DNA of 64,000 nt from Halobacillus sp. A5 (GTDB lineage: Bacteria > Bacillota > Bacilli > Bacillales > Halobacillaceae), in contig NZ_JAIZEO010000005.1 in the NCBI RefSeq assembly GCF_024189315.1, forward strand, positions 310,001 to 374,000, given 5' to 3'. The notes under the pieces are model-generated. The model was not told where the DNA came from. It was given only the letters and a program-made list of their open reading frames with translations, and made no database searches. Made by a program: the position numbers and the translations under genes. This document shows positions 1 to 8,273 of the stretch, piece by piece. Within the stretch, counting starts at the first letter, position 1, and each line of letters opens with the position of its first letter.

Positions 1-52
1 AGATAATAAGTATTAATAAAGACGCAAACAGCCATAAACCAGCCTTTTTCAT
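1..52 (-). CDS. N-terminus of a secreted or membrane protein (partial)
   Basis: Only the first 17 codons are inside the window; the gene runs off the left edge. The visible peptide begins MKKAGLWLFASLLILII, a positively charged start followed by a hydrophobic stretch, so it is either a signal peptide or a first membrane segment. The start is supported by an AAAGGAG site eight bases upstream of the ATG on the minus strand. The function cannot be judged from what is visible. Confidence 0.7.
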   Translation of the reverse strand, partial: MKKAGLWLFASLLILII

Positions 53-173
53 TTCACATTCTCCTTTCATATTTAAACCCTACCTGTTCCATCGGGATAG
101 TTGACTTAATGATCATACAGCCTCTTTACAACCTAGTCAATAGTTTTGCCTAAATATATTAAAACCACTCAAA

Positions 174-335
174 AAAGCGCAAGCGCCCTGGTAGACACGA
201 CACGCATAAGCAAAACGACTGGAGGAAGGTGGTCTACCCTTCCGCAGAACGGATTGCTTATGACGCGAGTGTCTGGGCGCTGGATCTAGATGTGGCTCTA
301 TAAAATTATCCACAGTTGGGTATTTATAATTTCCT
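174..335 (+). repeat. Dispersed palindromic repeat, copy 1
   Basis: This is an intergenic element whose left arm (AGCGCCC, then AGACACGACACGCATAAGC) is mirrored by a right arm (GCTTATG, then GAGTGTCTGGGCGCT), enclosing a GGAGGAAGGTGG segment. It is closely related to the sequences at 16811-16972 and 18633-18713. After the right arm it continues through TTATCCACA (306-314, a consensus DnaA box) into an AT-rich tail shared with copy 2. Open frames crossing it are products of the repeat and not genes. Confidence 0.85.
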
Positions 336-347
336 ATACAAACCAAA

Positions 348-374
348 AACTGACCTTTATTAAAAAGGTCAGTT
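348..374 (-). terminator. Rho-independent terminator after glutamate dehydrogenase
   Basis: A perfect 11-bp stem (AACTGACCTTT paired with AAAGGTCAGTT) is followed by TTTTTGG on the minus strand. It lies about 105 bases beyond the stop of the glutamate dehydrogenase gene. Confidence 0.7.
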
Positions 375-479
375 CAAGGGAGACTTAGACAGCCGCTAAA
401 TACAGTAAGACCTGATCAAATTCGAATGAATTGTCCGGGTATTCCTGGATTAATATCGTATTGTTCAAAGTACATGATT

Positions 480-1856
480 CTAATATAATTTACCTTGTCT
501 AAATAACACTGTTGAAAGCTTCATTACGGAATGAATGTAGCAGTTCTGCCGAAGTGGAAAAGGATCTCCAAAGAATTGCGGCAGAATCGTATCCATCGTC
601 TTCTGCATTTTATCAAACAACAGTTTATAAATTTGTTCTTCTTTATAGAACTGAGTATCTCTTCCCTGAATCCATTCCAGGTAAGACACAATAACTCCGC
701 CGGCATTGGCTAAGATATCAGGGATAATTAAAATACCATTGTCACTTAAATATTTATCAGCTTTTACTGTTATGGGTGCGTTGGCCCCTTCGACAATGAT
801 CTGAGCTTGAATCTTATCCATATTTTCCTCATGAATCTGATTCTCTAAAGCAGCCATAATTAAAACATCCACATCAAGCTCAAGCAGCTCGTCGCGATCA
901 TTGATAACAGCCTTGATTTCATTTTCTTTTAAAGCGGTATTAGAATCAGGAAGAGAGCCTCCATGCTCCTGTGCGTATCTTACAAGAGCAGGTATATCTA
1001 AACCATCAGAATTATAAAGCATAACATCCCGATCGCTGACAGCCACGATGTTGTTTTGAAGCTCATTACATTTGAATGCTTCTTTAGCAGCAACAGCCCC
1101 TAAGTTTCCGAACCCCTGGACAGCTATATTGAGCTTCCTGTCTTTTTTACTTAATGCTGTTTCAGCAAACAGGTTATCTTGTTCTCTGAGCCACTTTTCA
1201 TTATCGTTAAGGAAGTTATGCATTAAATACCTGAAAGAAAAGTAAACACCTTTACCTGTAGCTTCTTTACGTCCGAGCGAACCACCATTAATAATGCTTT
1301 TACCAGTGAAACTTCCGCGGTATGGAAGACCCGGGTGCGTATTCTTATATTCGGCCATCATCCAATCCATTTCCCGTTCTCCTGTCCCTGCATCCGGCGC
1401 AGGAATGTCCTTGTCTGGCCCAAGAATATCATTAAAGTATTGTACATACTTTTTACAAATTAAATTCAATTCTTTCACACTATACTCACGGGGATCAATA
1501 ATCACGCCCCCTTTACCGCCGCCAAAGGGAAGCTCATGAAGAGCATTTTTCAGTGTCATAAGCCTGGCTAAGTTGGCGACTTCTTCTTCATTTACTGATT
1601 CATGAAATCGGATCCCTCCTTTATAAGGGCCGAGTGTGTCATTATGCTGAACCCGAAAAGAAGGCACCCTTACAATGGTACCGTCCTCAAGTGCTACTCG
1701 TAAAAAAGACTTATGTATATGATTTGGTGTAGATAATATAGCAACCAATGATTTAAATGCCTGTCTCCTCGTCTGAGCTTTTAAATCAGGCAAAAAGCTC
1801 TCATCCTCAAGAAGCGCTGTCAGCGACTCCTCAATCACTGTATTATTTTCACTCAT
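480..1856 (-). CDS. NAD(P)-dependent glutamate dehydrogenase (Glu/Leu/Phe/Val dehydrogenase family)
   Basis: This cytoplasmic enzyme interconverts glutamate and 2-oxoglutarate plus ammonia, linking carbon and nitrogen metabolism. The 458-residue protein is slightly longer than the usual 415-430 because of an N-terminal extension. The dimerisation domain carries PFGGGKGG at about residues 110-117, whose lysine 115 is the family's catalytic lysine. A Rossmann motif GFGNLG lies at 248-253, and ILANAGGVIVSYLEW is near the C-terminus. The ATG has GGAGGG upstream. It is divergent from the flavoprotein at 2114, with 257 bases of shared upstream DNA. Family assignment is firm; whether its physiological role is catabolic (RocG-like) or biosynthetic cannot be told from sequence. 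Confidence 0.93.
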   Translation of the reverse strand: MSENNTVIEESLTALLEDESFLPDLKAQTRRQAFKSLVAILSTPNHIHKSFLRVALEDGTIVRVPSFRVQHNDTLGPYKGGIRFHESVNEEEVANLARLMTLKNALHELPFGGGKGGVIIDPREYSVKELNLICKKYVQYFNDILGPDKDIPAPDAGTGEREMDWMMAEYKNTHPGLPYRGSFTGKSIINGGSLGRKEATGKGVYFSFRYLMHNFLNDNEKWLREQDNLFAETALSKKDRKLNIAVQGFGNLGAVAAKEAFKCNELQNNIVAVSDRDVMLYNSDGLDIPALVRYAQEHGGSLPDSNTALKENEIKAVINDRDELLELDVDVLIMAALENQIHEENMDKIQAQIIVEGANAPITVKADKYLSDNGILIIPDILANAGGVIVSYLEWIQGRDTQFYKEEQIYKLLFDKMQKTMDTILPQFFGDPFPLRQNCYIHSVMKLSTVLFRQGKLY

Positions 1857-2113
1857 ACGATACCCTCCATCTGACTTACGTCTATTTAACTATAATATAC
1901 CTTACCCTTGAATCAGAGTTTGAAACTAGAAAAACTAAACTGAAAACAGCTGTTTATTATCAACAAATATTAAGAATCCTATACTTTTTCTAGTTTTATG
2001 TCATGTTTTTTGGTAGGCTATTAGTGGAATGTATAGCGAAAGCGTTTTCCGTTGGATAAACGTTTGAGAAATGAGCACACTCTAATTTAAAGCAACCTAA
2101 GGTGGTGTCCCAA

Positions 2114-3175
2114 TTGAAACGACTAGTCATACTTGGCGGCGGATACGGCGGCTTGAAAGCCTTATTGACTTTACTTGATCAAGGCTTGCCTAAAGACGTA
2201 CATATCACTGTAATTGACCGTAATCCCTACCATTCACTTAAAACCGAATTTTACACGATTGCGGCAGGAACAGAAGCAGATAAAAATGTAAGAATGGAAT
2301 TTCCTAAACACGAACAGGTAGACTATGTCTTTACCGAAATTAATCAAATCGATATAGAAAATGAACAAATTTTAATTAAAGATTATAGAGAAATCATATC
2401 TTATGACTATTTAATCATCGGTCTTGGTTGTGAAGACAACTATCACGGGATCGAAGGAGCTAAAGAATATACAGAAAGTGTTCAAACTTTCGGAAATGCA
2501 AGAGGTGCGGGCTTCGCCGTCGGAAACTTAAATGCCTACGGAAAAGTGACAGTAGTTGGCGCCGGACTGAGCGGTATCGAAGTCGCTTCGGAGATTAGAG
2601 AAAGCCGGCCTGACTTAAACATTCGTTTATTAGATCGTGGTGAAACCGTGCTGAGAGCTTTTGATAAGAAGATTCAGGATTATGTGGAAGAATGGTTTGC
2701 CAGCAACGATGTAGAGGTGTTGCACAGCGCGAGCGTAGGTTATGTGGAAAAGGATGGAGTTTGTAATAATGGTGTCTGCTACATTAATGACGTGACGATA
2801 TGGACAGCCGGTGTCCGGCCCAATTATTTAGTACGTGAACTTCCATTTAAGAAGGACGACCAGGATAAAATTGTTATCAACGACTTTTACCAGGTCCCTG
2901 AACGTCAGAATGTGTACGTCGTGGGAGATTGTGCATCGTCTACTTTTTCTCCTAGTGCACAGCTTGCCGGTCAGCAGGGGGAGCAGATCGGAGAAGTGCT
3001 TGCTTCCCTTCTCAATGATAAAGAACCAGCTAAGCCAAAAGAGATTAAATTGAAGGGAACATTGGGATCTTTAGGTAAATCTGACGGATTCGGAAATATG
3101 ATGCAGCAGCCTGTGACAGGGCGTCTGCCACGCCTGGCAAAGTCCGGCGTTCTATGGCTGAATAAACGACATTAA
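2114..3175 (+). CDS. FAD-dependent pyridine nucleotide-disulfide oxidoreductase, NDH-2-like (YumB/YutJ type)
   Basis: Probably a peripheral membrane NADH:quinone-type oxidoreductase that passes electrons from NAD(P)H through FAD without pumping protons. The N-terminus has the FAD-binding GGGYGG at residues 8-13, a second dinucleotide-binding motif VVGAGLSGIE sits mid-protein, and YVVGDCA is the conserved FAD-contacting motif near the C-terminus. At 353 residues it is shorter than classical Ndh (about 390-400), consistent with the YumB/YutJ branch. The TTG start at 2114 is preferred over the GTG codons at 2102 and 2105 because those overlap the AAGGTGGTG ribosome site. The exact electron acceptor is uncertain. 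A strong terminator follows immediately. Confidence 0.8.
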   Translation: MKRLVILGGGYGGLKALLTLLDQGLPKDVHITVIDRNPYHSLKTEFYTIAAGTEADKNVRMEFPKHEQVDYVFTEINQIDIENEQILIKDYREIISYDYLIIGLGCEDNYHGIEGAKEYTESVQTFGNARGAGFAVGNLNAYGKVTVVGAGLSGIEVASEIRESRPDLNIRLLDRGETVLRAFDKKIQDYVEEWFASNDVEVLHSASVGYVEKDGVCNNGVCYINDVTIWTAGVRPNYLVRELPFKKDDQDKIVINDFYQVPERQNVYVVGDCASSTFSPSAQLAGQQGEQIGEVLASLLNDKEPAKPKEIKLKGTLGSLGKSDGFGNMMQQPVTGRLPRLAKSGVLWLNKRH

Positions 3176-3178
3176 ACA

Positions 3179-3216
3179 AACCATCCACTCTTGTACCCGA
3201 GTGGATGGTTGTTTTT
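3179..3216 (+). terminator. Rho-independent terminator
   Basis: A perfect 12-bp stem (AACCATCCACTC with GAGTGGATGGTT), an 8-base loop and a G-TTTTT tail follow directly on the flavoprotein stop codon. Confidence 0.92.
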
Positions 3217-3543
3217 AAATCCGATTTACGAAGTCTGGCGTTTATGACCACAACCACTGTGCTGACACTCATTAGAACAACACCAATGGCTGGACTTCCA
3301 ATTGGAGCTGAAACTCCCGCACATGGGGGATGGCTGCGACATTATAACCTGCAGCCCGCCAAAGATTCTGCATTATCTTCCGGTACGTGTTTTTTGAAAG
3401 CTTGATCACAGCTACAATATCCTCTGGGCTGCTCTTCACAAATACGATATAGAAACCATCTTCCATAGCCTCATGATCGTGTCCTTCATGTTTTCTGCAT
3501 GGTGAGTAGAATGGGAATAACCCATATATATACTTCGTGACAT
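3217..3543. other. Intergenic region with a doubtful, possibly frameshifted small minus-strand gene
   Basis: No convincing gene is present in this 327-base stretch. The best candidate on the minus strand is a His-rich start (MGYSHSTHHAENMKD from an ATG at 3525) which, if one frameshift is allowed, joins a 64-codon frame ending at 3272 with a plausible soluble-protein composition (MEDGFYIVFV...). Neither start has a good ribosome site. It may be a decayed small gene or chance. No terminator was seen for the response-regulator gene that ends at 3544. Confidence 0.2.
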
Positions 3544-4224
3544 TTACTTATTGGAAGTACTCTCCCATTTGTAGCCTACCCCCCAAATGGTTTTTAAATA
3601 ACCATCAATCGGAAAACCAAAAACTCTTACCTTATCCCGAATGTTCCTGACATGCGAATCAATTGTCCGGCTTTCTGTATAGGAGTCATGCCCCCATATA
3701 AGTTCAAGCAGGTGATCCCGTTCAAATACCCTCCCCGGATACTGCATAAGAAGACCGAGAAGCTTAAATTCTTTAGGAGTTAAGTTTATTTCACTTCCTT
3801 TGTATAACAGCTGATGGTTTTCTTCGTTCCAATCTAATCCATCAGTGGAAATTGTCCTCCTCTTCTCCTGGCGGCGGATCAAAACCTCCATTCTCGCGAG
3901 CAGTATATCCTCATCAAAGGGTTTCGTAATATAATCGTCCGCTCCTAACCGGAAGCCCTGGAGAATATCCTGCTTTTGATCCCGGGCCGTCACCATAATA
4001 ATCGGGGTATTTTTATTTCTTCGAATATGTTTACACGTCTCAAAACCGTTCATATCCTTCATCATAATATCTAATAAAATTAATTGAAACGACTGATCAT
4101 TTAATTTTTGCAAAGCCTCTCTTCCACTACTGGCGGTCTCGCAATAGTAACCATGAGGCTTTAAATACAGTGTTAATAAGTCGAGCATTCTTTGTTCATC
4201 ATCAATTAGTAAAATTCGTGTCAT
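3544..4224 (-). CDS. OmpR/PhoB-family response regulator
   Basis: This transcription factor is activated by phosphorylation from the histidine kinase encoded just upstream. The receiver domain (about 1-115) has the acidic pair D8/D9, phospho-acceptor D52 (LLLDIMM), T79 and K101 (ITKPF). The C-terminal winged-helix domain (about 130-222) has the family hallmarks LTPKEFKLL and DSHVRNIRDKV. The length of 226 is typical. The ATG at 4224 lies one base after the kinase stop (TGAGATG), so the two are translationally coupled. The regulon and signal are not recognisable from sequence. Confidence 0.92.
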   Translation of the reverse strand: MTRILLIDDEQRMLDLLTLYLKPHGYYCETASSGREALQKLNDQSFQLILLDIMMKDMNGFETCKHIRRNKNTPIIMVTARDQKQDILQGFRLGADDYITKPFDEDILLARMEVLIRRQEKRRTISTDGLDWNEENHQLLYKGSEINLTPKEFKLLGLLMQYPGRVFERDHLLELIWGHDSYTESRTIDSHVRNIRDKVRVFGFPIDGYLKTIWGVGYKWESTSNK

Positions 4225-4225
4225 C

Positions 4226-5602
4226 TCAATTCTCCTTTGGCCATAACATCGTGATTACTAATCCCCGGTTTGAATCGTTTTGTGCCTTCACTTGACCTCC
4301 ATGTGCATGAATAATTTCTTTCACTATGGATAAGCCGAGCCCTGCCCCCCCATAGGCCCGCGACCGCGATTGATCCACACGATAAAGCCGTTCAAATAAA
4401 TGATCAACGGCCTCCTCAGGAACACCGTTACCTTCATCCTTTACAGCTATCTTAATGTATCGGTCTGTGTTCTCTACCTTCACTTGAACACTGGTGCAGT
4501 TCGGACTGTAATAAATAGCGTTATCTAACACATTTAACATTACCTGTTTAAAACGTACTGGATCAATATATGCTTCAGCATTAGAATCTCCAGCTATAAA
4601 TAAATCCATGGTCTTTTCATTTAATACCGGGAAGAGCTTCTCCTTAATTTCATTAAGGGGCGGAACCGCATTGGTGATCTGCCTGTCTAAAGAAAAAGCA
4701 TTACTGTCAATTCTGGCCAGTTCAAACAACTCCTGAACCATTTTAGTTACTTGATCAGCTTCTTGCTTGATGATGCCAATGTATTTATCCTTTTGCTCGT
4801 TACTGAGTCCAGGCTTAGAAGCAATATCAGCATAGCCCTTTAAGTAGGTTAAAGGGGTTCTCAATTCATGTGCTGCTGCTGACAGGAAATCACTGCGTTC
4901 CTTCTTCAAGCGATCAAGATCCTTCCCAAGCCTCTGTATCGATTCAGCCAGCACTCCTAATTCATCCTTCTGACTATAATGAACCTGGATATCCATATTC
5001 CCCTGGCTGAGCAGTTCTGTTTGTTCCTTCATTTGGATTAAAGGCTTCGTAATCCGCTTCGTTAATATCATTACAATGAGAACCGTGACTACCAAACTTA
5101 TTGCTACGGCAAGTATAAATTGACGGGTCAGCTGAGACATAATGTCGGATATCTCTTCAGAAGGTGAGAACATATATACATAGCCTCGAACTTCGTTGTT
5201 TACAAGTATGGGAGAAATTGTTGCAACGTAGGGCTCTGTCTTCCACCTCTCTTCGATCATTTCTTCAGATTTATGGCCCATAGCTTGATGCTCTTCAATA
5301 ATAGCGCGCTTTTCTTCTCTAACTTCCGTGGAGGCAGCAATGACATCTGAATCTTCGTCCAGGATGACGACATCCGTAGAGGCTTCCGATTCCATTAAAG
5401 CTACATGGTCAAACGTTGATTCGGTGAAATTATTTACTAATACATCACGGTGACTGTTCCCTCTAGCCTGAAGTCTTTCCATCACCTCGTCAATCCGGTC
5501 TTCCGATATACTTGTATATAAAAACACAAACAAAATAAACTCCACGATTAAAGTGAGCCCCAAAAATAATAATCCTAACTTGACCGATATTTTATTGCGC
5601 AT
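4226..5602 (-). CDS. Membrane sensor histidine kinase with HAMP domain
   Basis: The 458-residue sensor kinase has a first membrane segment at about 9-30, an extracytoplasmic sensor domain at about 31-160 rich in acidic residues, and a second segment at about 161-180. HAMP follows (about 181-233), then HisKA with H245 in AAAHELRTPL, and HATPase_c with N-box N357/N361 (LNVLDNA), G1 DEGNG (389-393) and G2 GGAGLGLS (418-425). All catalytic motifs look intact. The order kinase first, regulator second is the reverse of the commonest arrangement. The sensor domain is not one I can name, so the signal is unknown. Confidence 0.93.
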   Translation of the reverse strand: MRNKISVKLGLLFLGLTLIVEFILFVFLYTSISEDRIDEVMERLQARGNSHRDVLVNNFTESTFDHVALMESEASTDVVILDEDSDVIAASTEVREEKRAIIEEHQAMGHKSEEMIEERWKTEPYVATISPILVNNEVRGYVYMFSPSEEISDIMSQLTRQFILAVAISLVVTVLIVMILTKRITKPLIQMKEQTELLSQGNMDIQVHYSQKDELGVLAESIQRLGKDLDRLKKERSDFLSAAAHELRTPLTYLKGYADIASKPGLSNEQKDKYIGIIKQEADQVTKMVQELFELARIDSNAFSLDRQITNAVPPLNEIKEKLFPVLNEKTMDLFIAGDSNAEAYIDPVRFKQVMLNVLDNAIYYSPNCTSVQVKVENTDRYIKIAVKDEGNGVPEEAVDHLFERLYRVDQSRSRAYGGAGLGLSIVKEIIHAHGGQVKAQNDSNRGLVITMLWPKEN

Positions 5603-5697
5603 TACAGTTCCTCCAAATGAGTAAACCTAGATTCTTTTATCCTTTTCGTACCTACTAATATACCTTAATCTTTTCGAGAAATTATGAAGAAAAAGAA

Positions 5698-5726
5698 AAG
5701 ACCGCACAATTAATTTGCACGGTCTT
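5698..5726 (-). terminator. Terminator of the 37-residue peptide gene
   Basis: On the minus strand a GACCG/CGGTC stem, extended by flanking A and T pairs, is followed by TCTTTTCTTTTTC. It lies just beyond the stop at 5737 and is the natural end of that small transcript. Confidence 0.7.
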
Positions 5727-5736
5727 CTTCATTAAA

Positions 5737-5850
5737 TCATTCAATTTCTCCTGCATCTAATTTTTCAAGCTTCTCTACTTCTTTTTCTTTTACCGCGAAG
5801 TAGTAAAAAAACGAAAGAAGCAGAAATAGCAAAAAGCGGAAAACATTCAA
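5737..5850 (-). CDS. 37-residue membrane peptide of unknown function
   Basis: This short gene starts at TTG (5850), nine bases after a full GGAGGG site, and ends 11 bases before a terminator, so it has its own expression signals. The product has an N-terminal hydrophobic helix (about residues 4-20, rich in Leu and Phe: FRFLLFLLLSFFYYFAV) and then a charged cytoplasmic tail dominated by Lys and Glu (KEKEVEKLEKLDAGEIE). It resembles bacterial single-span regulatory or subunit peptides in shape only; I recognise no family. It sits between the two-component system and the ATP-grasp gene, all on the same strand. Confidence 0.65.
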   Translation of the reverse strand: MNVFRFLLFLLLSFFYYFAVKEKEVEKLEKLDAGEIE

Positions 5851-5968
5851 GTATTAAAACCCTCCGAAATTAAACGTTTGTAAGTATTCGACTTCCTTCG
5901 ACAAGTTTAACACAATTTATAAAAAATACACCCCCAGCATCGTACATCAGATGATGAAGGTGATCGTG

Positions 5969-6922
5969 TTAATCAATCTCTATTAAAGTATTATTTAATT
6001 CCTTCTTCAGGTACCTGGCTAATTCAAGCATCCCATAAATGCCTGCCGTCCGTTCCGCATCCGAATTATAATTCGTATTGGTGTTTACATCATAGGTATA
6101 GAGCCTGCCATCCTGATCTTGTATAGCCTCAATACCGGCAACTTGAATCTTATTCTCTCGTAAGAACTGCTCATACTTGTTCAGTAAGGGATGATAATAC
6201 CCTTCTAATATTTGAAACTTGGCACCCGGCACCGTTTGAGGCTGATCTGTCGGGCAATACATATCTTCAATGGTACACGCATCCGCCGGGCAGAGCTCAA
6301 AGCCTTCAGACGTATCGACTTTCACGGCATAAACAAAACGGCCGCCGACAAACTCGTGGCGAACAATATAAGGCTGAGGGGCTTCAATATATTGCTGAAT
6401 CAATGTAATTCCATCTACAGGTTGATCGAAATTCTCTCCATAAACATACTCCTTCAATGTTTCCATAGAATGAAAGAGTTGAACGCCCTGGCCTTTTCCT
6501 GCACGGTTATGCTTCGTAATGAACGAAGGTTCGTTAAGTTTCTCTGCTGCTTTGATAATGTTATCTTTTCCTACGGCACTAATTGTTTTGGGCGTTGTTA
6601 TCCCTGTATTGTTTAAAGCCATATATTGATTAACCTTGCTTACCTCAAGCCTTAGAGCCCGGCTTCCGTTGACCACTTTCCGTCCATGCCTTTCAAGCCA
6701 GGCAAGCACTGCTTCCGCAAATTCAGGAGCATAGCGGTGGTTTCTAGTATGAGAAGAAGCACTCGTTCGGTTATAGAATATTCCTTCAGGCGGTTCAATC
6801 GATAAATCTATGGTTCCTTCATTTACATGCCATAATTCAAAAGGTGCTTCAATTTCTTCTAAACGCTTAACTAGATGATCTGTCCATTCATCATTTTCAT
6901 GGATGACATAAATTTTTGACAT
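5969..6922 (-). CDS. ATP-grasp (RimK-like) ligase
   Basis: The 317-residue protein has an ATP-grasp fold: N-terminal segment to about residue 100, then nucleotide-binding lysines in PSFITKHNRAGKGQGV, a substrate region, and the C-terminal metal-binding YDVNTNTNYN motif. Members form a peptide- or amide-like bond between a carboxylate and an amine using ATP; the closest broad group is RimK/glutathione-synthase-like proteins, and the substrate here cannot be inferred. The start at 6922 is chosen over an upstream codon because it has GAGAGGAG upstream and gives an N-terminus (MSKIYVIHEND) that begins the fold. It is divergent from the TatD gene. Confidence 0.8.
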   Translation of the reverse strand: MSKIYVIHENDEWTDHLVKRLEEIEAPFELWHVNEGTIDLSIEPPEGIFYNRTSASSHTRNHRYAPEFAEAVLAWLERHGRKVVNGSRALRLEVSKVNQYMALNNTGITTPKTISAVGKDNIIKAAEKLNEPSFITKHNRAGKGQGVQLFHSMETLKEYVYGENFDQPVDGITLIQQYIEAPQPYIVRHEFVGGRFVYAVKVDTSEGFELCPADACTIEDMYCPTDQPQTVPGAKFQILEGYYHPLLNKYEQFLRENKIQVAGIEAIQDQDGRLYTYDVNTNTNYNSDAERTAGIYGMLELARYLKKELNNTLIEID

Positions 6923-7037
6923 TAATAGGCTCCTCTCTAGCTGTTTTTCTCTTAGCAAGAGTATAACATATAAGACTAACCTATTTACTGTGCATTGATT
7001 TACGTTAGAATTATACATATCACAAAGGAGGACAGCC

Positions 7038-7811
7038 ATGACCTTCCCTATCATTGATTCGCACATTCACCTTGATTGGTATGATCAAGAAAAACGGGAA
7101 CAAATTCTGCGTGACATGGATACTTATCATGTTAAGGGTTTACTCAGTGTTTCCAGCGGTTTTGATTCCTGCAGATCTAACCTGCAGCTTTCCAATGAAT
7201 ATAAAGAAGTTTCCATGGCCGCAGGGTTTCATCCCGAACAGAAACTCCCGGCTGAAGGAGAGATTGACCAGATCTTATCATTTATAGACCAACATCACAC
7301 CAGGATCGCTGCAATAGGCGAAGTCGGTCTCCCTTATTATTTGCGTCAGGAAGACTCTTCGCTCCCGCTTGATGCGTATAAAGAAATTCTCGAAGCATTT
7401 ATTAGAAAAGCAGTCCAATATCACAAGCCTGTTGTGCTGCATGCGATCTATGATGATGCTGATGTTACTTGTGATCTTTTAGAAAAGTATTCTGTAAGAA
7501 AGGCTCATTTTCATTGGTTTAAAGGCAGCACAGAAACGCTGAAACGAATGGTGGATAAGCGTTATTATATTTCAGTTACCCCTGACTGCTTATACAAAGA
7601 AAGAACTCAACAGTTAATTAAACGGTATCCACTGGAATTATTAATGGTAGAAACGGACGGTCCGTGGGAGTTCACTAGCAGAGAATGGACACACCCAAAA
7701 ATGATTCACCAATCTATTAATAAAATCTGTGAAATTAAACAAAAGGGCAAGAAGCAAGTTTATAATCAGCTTTATGACAACACCATACGCTTTTACGAGC
7801 TTTCCAAGTAA
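7038..7811 (+). CDS. TatD-family metal-dependent hydrolase
   Basis: The 257-residue amidohydrolase-superfamily protein is of the TatD deoxyribonuclease type. It shows the metal ligands in order: DSHIHLD at 7-13, GEVGL in the middle, VVLHA, HFHWF and ETDGPW near residue 212. It is cytoplasmic. TatD relatives have metal-dependent DNase activity, but many paralogues such as this divergent one have no proven substrate. The ATG follows AAAGGAGG and is therefore secure. It is monocistronic, ending in a bidirectional terminator. Confidence 0.88.
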   Translation: MTFPIIDSHIHLDWYDQEKREQILRDMDTYHVKGLLSVSSGFDSCRSNLQLSNEYKEVSMAAGFHPEQKLPAEGEIDQILSFIDQHHTRIAAIGEVGLPYYLRQEDSSLPLDAYKEILEAFIRKAVQYHKPVVLHAIYDDADVTCDLLEKYSVRKAHFHWFKGSTETLKRMVDKRYYISVTPDCLYKERTQQLIKRYPLELLMVETDGPWEFTSREWTHPKMIHQSINKICEIKQKGKKQVYNQLYDNTIRFYELSK

Positions 7812-7855
7812 AAAAGCCGTCTGGGCTGCTGAACTGAACCACATAACGGCTTTTT
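7811..7855. terminator. Bidirectional terminator between convergent genes
   Basis: The arms AAAAAGCCGT and ACGGCTTTTT enclose a 25-base loop between the TatD stop and the convergent membrane-protein stop. T runs appear on both strands, so it can serve both genes. Confidence 0.8.
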
Positions 7856-7860
7856 CCTAT

Positions 7861-8217
7861 TTAGTCAGATACAGGAGCAGGCTGATCATTGCTTAATAAA
7901 TATTTATGAAGCACGAGCTCACATAAACCAATAACGCAAGAAATAAGGAAGGCCCCTGTAAAAGTGACAGAAGCTGTGTTAAACATGTTCGATAATCCCC
8001 AGATGATAAAGAAAGCACTGATGACATCCATGAGGACACCTGAAATAAGATTCCCTTTCCTCAGCCACCTGTTTTCCATAGGTACGCCAACTAGAATAAG
8101 CACAGCCGCTACCAGCAGCGGCTGCCAAAAGGCGCCAAATTGAACATTGTCTAAAAAATAAGAAGCAAGTATTAATAAAACAGGGAGCACAAAAACTTTC
8201 ACCCATACACTTGTCAT
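7861..8217 (-). CDS. Four-helix integral membrane protein (YndM/DUF2512-like)
   Basis: The 118-residue protein has about four hydrophobic segments (near 7-24, 30-46, 54-76, 83-104) and a short hydrophilic tail ending in PAPVSD. Size and topology match the DUF2512/YndM group of Bacillus membrane proteins, but I am not certain of the family. The second ATG (8217) is chosen because AAGAAGG lies just before it. It is 56 bases downstream of the P450 gene on the same strand, so it may share its transcript. Confidence 0.65.
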   Translation of the reverse strand: MTSVWVKVFVLPVLLILASYFLDNVQFGAFWQPLLVAAVLILVGVPMENRWLRKGNLISGVLMDVISAFFIIWGLSNMFNTASVTFTGAFLISCVIGLCELVLHKYLLSNDQPAPVSD

Positions 8218-8273
8218 AGAATTCCTTCTTTCAGAAAGCATGCTGTGTATTAGTGTTGCTCCTTTTGCTCCTT

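Noticed and set aside
137-346. Minus-strand 69-codon open frame
   Set aside because: It lies wholly inside palindromic repeat copy 1, has no ribosome site and no protein-like composition.
2036-2051. GCGAAAGCGTTTTCC as a CcpA site between the glutamate dehydrogenase and flavoprotein genes
   Set aside because: Three mismatches to the cre consensus at important positions; too weak to claim.
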